A stretch of DNA of 64,000 nucleotides from Carnegiea gigantea. Its lineage: Eukaryota; Streptophyta; Magnoliopsida; Caryophyllales; Cactaceae. The DNA lies in the NCBI GenBank assembly GCA_029747015.1, contig JAKOGI010000357.1, positions 534,501 through 598,500 of the forward strand. The letters run 5' to 3'. The notes below the pieces were generated by a model. It was not told the DNA's origin. It saw only the letters and a list, made by a program, of their open reading frames with translations, and did not search any database. Of this stretch, positions 55,779 to 64,000 are shown piece by piece; the first letter of the stretch is position 1; each line of letters opens with the position of its first letter. Position numbers and translations under genes: made by a program.

Positions 55779-56844
55779 TGTTAACCCAAAAAATCTTGGA
55801 AAATAACCTGGGATAACCATGACGTAAGCATAAAAATTGTGGGAGAAACAAGAAAGAAGAAGAATGTTAGTCCTAGGCGGCAGGGGTTGCCAGTCCTAGG
55901 CAGCAAGGGTTGCTAGTGTCAGGTGGCATTGGCTACAGTGCCAAGTGGCACGACCCTGCCAAGTCATGTTTCTACTCTATTTCTATGCAGAATTTCAGAA
56001 ACTTGGCACGGTTTGCCTGCACCACATGGCACGACTGTGCTACATTTACATTGAAAATATGGTTTTGAGAATATGGTTTAGCCTAGGGTTTAGGATGGAT
56101 TAGTGTAGACTTAGTTTCATTTTGCAGCCAAATTTCAAAAGTAGTGAAGTTTTGTAATTAGCTTTCGTTCTCTCTCTTAAATCTTTATTTTCATTCAAAT
56201 TCTTACTTTGTTGAGTTTGGTTACTAATTTAGCGCCCAAATTTACATATTTTATTTGTTGATGGATTGAAATTAGTGCTTTTCTTTCCTAATCATCCTTC
56301 TATTCTCTTAGCTACTCTTAATCTTTCATTCTCTTTCTTCAGTTATGCAAATTTCAAGCTCTTTTCCCCTCCTCCATTTTAGGGTTTGAAAATTCATTTT
56401 CATAAATTTCATTTTTAGGCTCTCAATGGGTCAGATTAGCAGTAGTTGAGTTAGACTAGTGAGAATAAGTGGAAAATCCACCTCCAATCATCATCCGCTT
56501 GCTCTAATAATAGAGGCCGGCCTCCATTTTTGGATATTTAAGCTTTTGAGGCACTCATACTTCTCTCTCTTCTTTTAGTTATTAAATTTAATGCTTTGCT
56601 AGTTATTGTTAGTTAATATAATGTTTTGTGTTGGGATTTTATTAATTATGCTTTGTTTTAGTTTAGTTTATTTAATCATGTTTAGATTAGAATTAGTGAG
56701 TAATTACTTTAAATAATTATGCTTAGTGACATTTATCACTTCCCCTAGGTTGGAGTTGGGCCGAAAATTACTAGTCATTTGATTTCCAAACCATCCCAGA
56801 CGATGATAAATTTCCACCCTGAATCCCCTCTAACAATTACATCA
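55779..56844 (+). repeat. Element E LTR (start uncertain)
   Basis: The end is fixed by the primer site: LTR end ACATCA, six-base spacer, then the tRNA-Asp type site. The start TGTTAACCC at 55779 is a guess, as no second LTR is in view. It contains a GC-rich segment (55925-56040) with GGCACGACCCTGCC, GGCACGGTTTGCCTGCACCA and GGCACGACTGTGC. These match the dyad words of element D's leader. Confidence 0.45.
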
Positions 56845-56850
56845 ACAAAT

Positions 56851-56868
56851 TGGCGCTGTTGAAGGGGA
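56851..56868 (+). promoter_or_regulatory. Element E primer-binding site (tRNA-Asp type)
   Basis: TGGCGCTGTTGAAGGGGA matches TGGCGCCGTTGCCGGGGA at 15 of 18 bases, with the same six-base distance to the LTR as in A and B. Confidence 0.7.
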
Positions 56869-57118
56869 TGGTGGCTTGAAATTAAATTACCTTGTGTTTT
56901 TCTTTGCCCTTTTGTGTTTAGTTCAGTGATGTTTGCATGCTAGATTATATATACGTGTTTAAAAAACCAAAAATCCGTAAAAATTTGAAAAATTTTAAAA
57001 ATTAAAACAAATGAAAATTTCTATTTTCCTAATATAAGCAAGAATTGTTTCACCCCTATTAGGATCGTTTAAATTCTTATCTTACTAAATGTGCTCATTT
57101 TGGTTATTCATGTGAGAA

Positions 57119-57730
57119 ATGGGAAATTTTGTTGTTGTTGATAAGGGTGTGAATTGTGAAATCTGTACTCCCTTGGAGTATTGGGGTTTTCATTCCAAAA
57201 ATGTGGATGAAGTTTGGTATATGCTTGAATGGTTGGTTGGTGATCCTTACAAGTTTGAGGGAGTTAGTTGTGCCTTCGGGAAGTCTTTCCCTGATCCATG
57301 TGCATTTCATGCAAGATCATATGATGAGAAACAAGTTGTGCACTTGTACCCCTTCCCCTCAATCCTTTGGATATGGCCCCTTGTGACTTTTGTCAATCAT
57401 TCAACCATGATACCAACTCTTGTGCTCATGTTATTTCTATGGATTCTAGACTTGAGTAGCTTGAGCAAGAAATGAAAAACTGTATAATATCCATAGAGAA
57501 CATGACAAGTACACTCATAAACTAATTCTTTGAGTTGGTTAATAATCATGTAGAGAGCATTGTGTCTCTCTTACATGAAACTGACCTTAGCATAGGACCT
57601 TCCCCACCCGACAAATGTTCATTAGGTGAGTTCTAGTCATAGCCCTCTTAAATTTCTTGTTGATTCCCCTTTGTGTGACTTTGAGGGAAATAATGACATA
57701 TCTTCACCTTCCTTTGCATATGCTTCTCCG
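57119..57730 (+). pseudogene. Element E gag-like fragment
   Basis: 57119-57475 starts MGNFVVVDKGVNCEICTPLE and includes WYMLEWLVGDPYKFEG. A frame change near 57360 then leads to C-D-F-C-Q-S-F-N-H-D-T-N-S-C (57384-57425), an intact CX2CX4HX4C knuckle. The knuckle text is close to that of family B (Y-C-D-S-x-D-H-N), so E is a cousin. The element is cut at about 57730 by the hAT remnant; no 3' part is in view. Confidence 0.55.
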
Positions 57731-58520
57731 TAGTCGTGTTCATTTAACGGTCCAAAACCGAACCGGCCCAAAGACTGGGGTGGATCGGACCGAACCAAGG
57801 CCATTTGGTCCATTCTTCGGTCCCCCAGTTTACCTATTTCGGTCTTCAGTCTGATCCAAGCTTGGACCGAGTGGACCGAGAACCAGACTAGGACCAAAAT
57901 TAATTTAGGGTTTTTATTTTTTGAGTGGGGGAAGTGCCAAAAATAACGAAGAATTCAAGTAGGTAGCCTCATAGCCTCACATAGCCACATTCTGCCCCTG
58001 CCCCCTCTCCAGTCTCTTCCTGTGGTGTATATTTCCCCCATCTTTGATCCTAGGCAGACGTTGGCGGGTCTTGAGGTTTCTCTTTATTATTTTTTTGGTG
58101 AACCACAAGGTAGTGCTATAGTTTTAAAAGTGAGAGAGAAATTAAAACCTTTGTTTGATGAGTATTAGAAATTGTACAAGTCATTGACTCCTCAAAGTGG
58201 GCAAAGTATTGGGGCACAACCTAAAGTTGAGAAGGGTAACATATCTAGTGGAGCTGCCTTTGATGCACAACAGTTAAGAAAGAAGTTAAAGGCGTAAGAT
58301 GAAGGAAGAGAAATAATCAAGACAGAGTTGCAAAAGTACCTACATAAGGAACTTGAAGAGGATGAAGTGGGGGATGATGTGTTGGGATTGTGAAAAGTAC
58401 ATGGTCCTCGATATCCTATGGTTGCCCATATGACTAATGATGTATTGACCATGCCTACTTCTATGGTTGCATCGGAGTTAGCATTTAGTGCAGGAAGATG
58501 TACTCTTGGATAGTTTACAA
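57731..58520 (+). mobile_element. hAT transposon remnant
   Basis: Starts TAGTCGTGTTCATTTAACGG, like the TAGGGGTGTTCA ends of plant hAT elements, and runs into a stretch full of CGGTCC/GGACCG words typical of their subterminal regions (57749-57890). The transposase tail follows (58140-58520). Most of the transposase gene is missing. I could not find the right terminal inverted repeat or an 8-bp duplication (left candidate CTTCTCCG). Confidence 0.55.
58140..58520 (+). pseudogene. hAT transposase C-terminal dimerisation domain fragment
   Basis: Readable with two stops: L-G-L, stop, then KVHGPRYPMVAHMTNDVLTM, then P-T-S-M-V-A-S-E-L-A-F-S-A-G-R (58395-58500). This is the hATC domain, with its W-W-K-x-x, R-Y-P-x-L-x-x-M-A and A-S-E-x-x-F-S-x-G blocks partly preserved. 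The domain pairs transposase subunits. The zinc-finger and catalytic parts are absent. Confidence 0.75.
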
Positions 58521-59414
58521 CTTTTTTAACTTCAAAGGTAATTGCTTTAATTCGTATATTTCTTTGTATTGTATTATAATTTTTTAACTCATTTATCTTT
58601 TGTTAACTTATGAATTTTATTAGGTTTGATTATGAATCTTATATGTGCACAAGATTGACTTAGGTCAAATAGTGGATTAGATATAGATGGCTAATTTGAT
58701 GAAATACGAGACCTTGATAAGGGCAATGTTCAATTTTTCATTTCTTTTTGAATTTTGTGTATTTATTTTATATGATTATAGATTTACATGGTCTAACATA
58801 GTAAGTTTTAATTGTTGGTTTTCATAGTGTTTATTTTAGATCTTGGTAAATTCAGTCTTAAGGACAATGTGATTGATGTCGGTGATACTTCGAACATTTA
58901 ATATTGAGATAATTTTTGTTCCTTCTATTGTGTTTATTGTACATTGTATTATTATCATCATATTTATTGACTTCATCTTTTATCTATTCCATGTACTACT
59001 TAAGCAATTAGTTGAACATTTGAAAGAAGGACAAATTGTTGGAAGCGAATCCTTCTTCAAGTTTAAGACATTGGTTCCAAGTTTGAGAATCACATTGGTT
59101 TCAAGAACGAGTCATTTTGAGAAAAGGACATGTTGTTGAACATTAAAAACTTTGTGTATGTAATTAACTTTTAAGTTTAGTTTGTTGCATTAAGCTTTTT
59201 ATTTACGAGTTCCTTTAGATTTGTATTTTGGTTGCATTAGTTTTTTAGCATAAAACCAATATTTAGTGTGGACTCAAGGGTATTTTGTATTTGAATTTTC
59301 TTTCATTAGTGTGGTTAAAGTATTTAAGTTTACTACAAATAAAAGCAATTTAAGCTTACTTTATGTAAGATCTGCATTCTTTATTTCACATTAAGCTGAC
59401 TGTCGTGCCTTCTA
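58521..59414. other. Sequence without recognised genes
   Basis: AT-rich, probably the tail of the hAT remnant and flanking DNA. An 88-codon hydrophobic frame (58873-59139) shows no motif. Confidence 0.35.
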
Positions 59415-62400
59415 TGTTACAAAATTCATATTTTTATTAAATAAATGAGGTAAATTATTATTGATGTGCTTATGTGAGCGATAATTTTATTAAAAAGAAT
59501 ATTTTTGTCACCATTAATATTATTATTATTAGTTTTGAAAACCTTCTGATGATTTTAATAAGCGTTAATATAGGTTATTAACAAGTACTAAATCAATTAG
59601 GAATCCGAATACGATTAGATTATCAACCTTAGAATTAGTTTCGTTGTCTATTAAATCGAGCCCTGATGCATTCGGGAACGAGTAATCGATGAAAGGTCGT
59701 GTTATCGATTTTGGGTTTAGAATTTGGGTTACGAATTAGACCAGCAGCAACAAATATGAAAAACTTGGAACCAAAGAAAAAAAAAAGAGAAAAGAGGGAT
59801 AGAAAGGAGGGGCGCTTTAGTAATTTGCACCAGGACCCCTTTTTCCTCCTCTGGCTTGTGAAACCCCCCCGAACTCCCGTCTCTCCCCCCTTCAGCATCT
59901 CCTTCTTCTTCTCTCTACACTCATGGCCTCAAGCACCGAATTCCATTGATTTGTCCTTAACCCATCTCAGAATTGCTTACATTCAACCTTCCCTACTATC
60001 AAACGAACCCTTAGCTGTGAAATCTAGGCAAAATTCGAAGGATTTCGTCGCGATTTTGGCGGGTTTGGGCTATGATTTGGGGTGTCGAACGTGTGCCCAT
60101 GCTTGGCCATGTAATCAAGCTTTTAGTTACTCCAATTCCTCAATAATTTAGGAGTGAATTTGCTGCATCTATTGTCCACCATGCATTCAAATCGGCGAGT
60201 GAGGGTTAGACGTTTTTGAAGCCTGTTCGTGTGTTCTGGACGTGGGTTGGGGGTCTAATCAAGTGGTTAGCAAGCCAAGGGTCAAGAATTGGGGTTTTTC
60301 TAGCACTCTAAGTGCAGCCTAAAACCCTTTTAACGAGTCCTAAGCTTGGAGTCCAGGTGGGTGTTTCTCGCTTTCTAAATTATTAGTAATCTTGAAGATG
60401 TTTTAGCCTCAAGTTGTGATGTATGTTAGTTTTAGGCTAACCGAAATTGTGGCAGTGAACATGCATGTTTAGTTCAATTAAAATCAGGCTTAAAATACAC
60501 ATGTATAGCCTGTACTGATTTTCACGCTCGTTAATACATGCTTAGTTCGACTAAATTCAGGCTTAGATTAAGCGTGTACAGGCTGCCCAAAAGTTGCTCA
60601 AGATTGAACTGATTTTAGGCCTGAAAAGAAACTTAAATTAGGCTAGAATAATCTCTTTAGTTGAGCAGAAAGTATACTATGTGATTTGTCAGAATTTATG
60701 CTTTTTATGTTTAGCAAATTGGCTATTATATGAGTAACCAATGTTTTAAATCAATGTATGCTAATTTGGCTTACTCATGTTTAAAAATAGCCTTTGAAAT
60801 GACCTAAGCATGTCTTGATTCGGTGTATGTTGAGTTAGTTGATTCATGCTCAAAAGTAGCCCTCGACACGACCTAAATGTGTTTTAATTCGATGCATGTT
60901 AATTGGTTAGTGATGCTTTGAAAATGACATGAGTCTGGCATGCTTAATTCCTAAATGTGATTTGTGAATGTAAGCTAGCTTCATGCCTTGCTAGTTCATT
61001 TCAGTTTGTCGAGTATTTTGCTTAAGTAAGGAAATGTATGTATATGTTTATATAAGCCGTAATGTGCCGCTGGAAGGATGCTGCTCGCTCGGTAAGTTTA
61101 TATGTAGCTATTTTATCTTGACTATTATGATAATATGTTATGGTTATGGAATTGAAAACCGAGTTGGTAGTCGGATGGCTTGAGGATGAACTGATGAGGA
61201 TTTTAAGGTTCTTTGTGGTCGGTGTTGTGTGAAGAGGGAGTTTCGGTTGTGATTGACCGCAATCGTGTAAATTGCAAGACCATGTGTGGCTTATTCTGCT
61301 GAGTTGATTATGAGGTGTTGAATGTGTTGCGTGCAAACCCCCTTCCCTTTATGTCATTAAGTTGCATCTTGCGAGTGAGGGTGAGTTTGAAAAAGAAGGT
61401 TTTCGTGGTTGTAACTAATAGTAGCCCTAACTATTAGCAATTGATAGCCTATTTTATCTATACAAATACAGTTTTAGGAGTGAACCTGCTAGAATGGGGG
61501 AATCCCTAAGGAATTTAAATAAAAAGAGAGTGCGTTGTATGAAAAAAGATTTCGTTGTGAGAGGTAGCAAACTTAATAGCCGTTATAGCCATATGCTTTA
61601 AATTAGCTAAGATATCGTGCTTAGGGACAATAAGATGGGAGTGAAATCGCTTGAACGGGGGAATCCTATGGGAGTGAACCTGCTTGTACAGGGTAATCCC
61701 TAGCTAGGGAGTAATCCTTAGCTCGGGAGTGGTCCTAGTAATGGGAAGCCCTAGAGACCCTGACGAGCGTTACGGTCCAATTTAGTTGCCATCCCGGGAG
61801 TAAGAGCTTAGCATGAGCGATAGTCTCACTAGGGGTTGAGAATAGGTCTCAACCAACTAGCAAATTCTGATGATCTTATGCCCAGAGTACTTTCCTAATA
61901 AGTAAGAAAAGCAGTCAGTATTTCGCCAGTTTAAGTATTTCAGAAAGAAAGAACGTTTTTAAGGCCCATTAAGAGGCCAGTTTGTACGAGATTCGAATAG
62001 TTTTTAATGGTCATTAGAGGACCATTATGAAAGAGATTTCTTTTAAAGAATATGAGCCTTAAGAGGCTAAGAAAAGAGTTTTCGAGAGCCTCAAGAGGTT
62101 AAGTGAAGTGTTTTCAGAAAAAGAAAGAAAGATTCTTGTGCATGTCTTCTGATTAAGATTCTAAGTATCGTATGAATGAAATTCTAAGTAAAGCATGGCC
62201 ATATCGTTGGAATGCATCGATCATGTAAGTTTAAATGTGCATCTTTGTGAAAGAAAGTTCTTTGCATGATGTCTACTCCATGTGTTTAAACATTTCGCTT
62301 AAGTGAATTGGATAGACAAGGCATAAACCACGTATTATACCATATAGTCTATAGTTGGGAATTAACAAAATTCTCTATCATTCAGAAAGAAGAAAAGAAG

Positions 62401-63399
62401 ATCTTTGTGCATATCCTATGCTTATTTTATGAATAAGTCTTTTGAATAAAATCACAAGTAAGGCATGGCTATATCCTTGCAATAAATCATGCATTTAAGC
62501 TTGAATGTCTATAACCTATGAAAGAAGATCCAGTGCATAGTTCCTGTTGCCTATTTATGTGCTTATGTGCTTGGTTTTAAAGAGGTTTGGTTCCTTAGAG
62601 ACTTAGAAATGAGTTTAAGTGGCTAGAATGAAGTTTATGGGTAATAATCCATCCTTGGGGAGTATAATTGCCTAATGCAATAGTAATACATAAGCACGTG
62701 ATATGTGGCTATTAATGGTGTTATTGCGCGCAACAGTTTTAGTTTTAAGGAGTTAGGGAATACTCACTAAGCATGTAGTTGCTCATCCCATTACTCTTTC
62801 CTTTTTTCCCCAAGTTTGCTTTATGACAAGTAGAAGCCAAGTCACTTATGCCAAGATAGAGTTTATCCTTACTTGCAAGGTGCCATGAGTGCCCATTTAA
62901 AGGGGGTCTTACATGTTTAACGAAGTCGCATAATGTATTTCTAAATTGTAAACGTTTATAAACTATAGACTTTAGTTTATGTAATGCATGATGTTTATGA
63001 GTTGCTCTGTGTGGCCATGTGAGCCAACCAGCTGATATATTAGTTGTCTTTTAGCTGAAGTTAGCTATTTTTGGGATGTAAACCCCAGTACTCCGGATGT
63101 GCAATCTGTTGAGTTGTAAGCCTTTTATTTCGTTCCTTATTACTGAATTTTATGGTTGGTGTACTCCGGGCGAGTGGCCCGCAAAGCTATGGACTAAGGA
63201 GTGTAGCCGTTAAGCTAATTTGAGAAGTTTTATATATTCCTTTTAAACTATATGTTTCTATTCAACGTAGGGATTTATTGTAAGGCTTTTAGCTTGGGAA
63301 ACGGGCAGTTTACAAGGAAAACTTTGTCCGTTTCACCCCAGAAATTAGGTAGAAGTACGAAAACATAACGTTCCTAGCCTAGGGGCTGGGAGTGTTACA
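59415..63399 (+). repeat. Element F 5' LTR (about 4 kb, start tentative)
   Basis: The end is firm: GGGAGTGTTACA (63388-63399), three bases, then a Met primer site. The start is proposed at TGTTACAAAATTCATATTTT (59415), which resembles the starts of very long chromovirus LTRs (Tekay/Del-like). The 59800-60150 part looks like a promoter-proximal pyrimidine-rich leader with a short frame (MASSTEFH, then stop). Repeated phrases (GGGAGTGAACCTGCT, GGGAGTAATCC, GGGAGTGGTCC at 61647-61735) give a local degenerate repeat. Only one LTR is in view, so the start cannot be proved. Confidence 0.5.
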
Positions 63400-63402
63400 A
63401 GA

Positions 63403-63414
63403 TGGTATCAGAGC
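63403..63414 (+). promoter_or_regulatory. Element F primer-binding site (tRNA-Met type)
   Basis: TGGTATCAGAGC followed by ATGG, three bases after the LTR end. Confidence 0.85.
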
Positions 63415-64000
63415 ATGGTCCTGCGACCACAGGCTGCGACTTGAGTCTTGCATTTCATTTAGTTATCTCAGAACGCATTCGCAATAATGTAATATATACT
63501 TACTTTGGTGTACAAATGTGAGTTTTATGTGAATGTTAGTGCGCTTAGCTAGTTAGGTGCGGCTTAAGTGAGCCCACTAATCGAGTGGATGAACGAATTG
63601 CTAAGAGTATAAGCTAAATAACTTGTATTCTCTTGAATGAGTTAAGTGTTAGCTTAATCAAAGTTGTTTCGCTTATATGCCTTGGCAATTTGAATCAAAA
63701 GTTTTGAGAGCACATGGTTTAAACTCAGACAACTGAGGATGTTTTAACTCCAAGCTCCTTCTTACCCCTTAAGTACGATTTGCTCCTTGGGCCTGATAAC
63801 AGAGTGAGCAGATGCACTCAATGGTTGGCAGGGAAAGACCTAGAAGCGGTTAAACTATTTCCTTTTGAAAGTCTAAAGACGTTGAAAGTTAAAGTCTTCC
63901 AATTAGTGAGTTAGGGTTGTGCTTTCGCATTAGAAACCTTTCTAATTGCTTGGTTGGGTCTTATTGTTGTGACTGAAGACTCGCATTTGCTTTGTAATAA
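63415..64000 (+). other. Element F leader, runs off the window
   Basis: No gag frame has begun by the window end. Nothing else recognisable. Confidence 0.5.

Noticed and set aside
59699..60151. 150-codon plus-strand frame with a Lys/Arg-rich start
   Set aside because: It lies in the promoter-proximal part of the proposed F LTR. Composition follows poly-A and pyrimidine tracts and no domain is visible.

Overview
This window is repeat-rich DNA from the nuclear genome of a flowering plant. The evidence is AT-rich sequence, Ty3/Gypsy and Ty1/Copia LTR retrotransposons nested in one another, tRNA-Met and tRNA-Asp type primer sites, an hAT transposase tail, a Tourist-like MITE, a SINE, and an endogenous plant pararetrovirus. 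I found no intact host gene, rRNA, tRNA or CRISPR array. Nearly all coding sequence is decayed; the exception is one intact 507-residue gag frame. The species cannot be named from the sequence.

Layout. (1) About 223-29914: two minus-strand copies of a pol-less, gag-carrying LTR family ('B') in tandem, sharing one complete LTR (22006-23363). B1 is split by two younger plus-strand elements only 30 bp apart. 'A' (4716-13820) is an Athila-like element with gag, a duplicated protease segment and an ORF-1-like region but no readable reverse transcriptase. 'C' (13851-20732) is a chromovirus-like Gypsy element with gag, PR, RT, RNase H and IN, all mutated. B2 carries a Helitron-like insert (25058-26202). 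(2) 29915-31800: an AT-rich array of ~356-bp repeats rich in the short word TTTAGTGAG, interrupted by a Tourist-like MITE (30750-31076) and a SINE (31233-31393). (3) 33581-40447: a decayed endogenous pararetrovirus bracketed by two primer-site-like sequences. (4) 41941-45916: 'D', a very young, short, non-autonomous LTR element of the TR-GAG kind (perfect TSD, LTRs differing at about 6 bases plus 2 indels, intact gag, no pol). (5) 48293-53363: 'G', a Ty1/Copia element with perfect TSD and broken frames. (6) 53369-55778: low-copy-looking sequence with one plausible host exon. (7) 55779-57730: 'E', LTR, PBS and gag start of another element, joined to an hAT transposon remnant (57731-58520). (8) 59415-64000: 'F', a ~4-kb LTR with a Met PBS and leader running off the window.

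How the parts relate. D has no enzymes and must be moved in trans. Its untranslated leader carries three exact-period 72-bp repeats of a GC-rich dyad (GCACGG...CCGTGC). Similar words occur between PBS and gag in C and inside the LTR of E. This is the most interesting unexplained signal here and may be a shared packaging, dimerisation or regulatory element. Other points worth checking are the shared-LTR tandem, the 356-bp array, the Helitron-like insert and the pararetrovirus domain order (coat-type zinc knuckle before the movement-protein-like domain).
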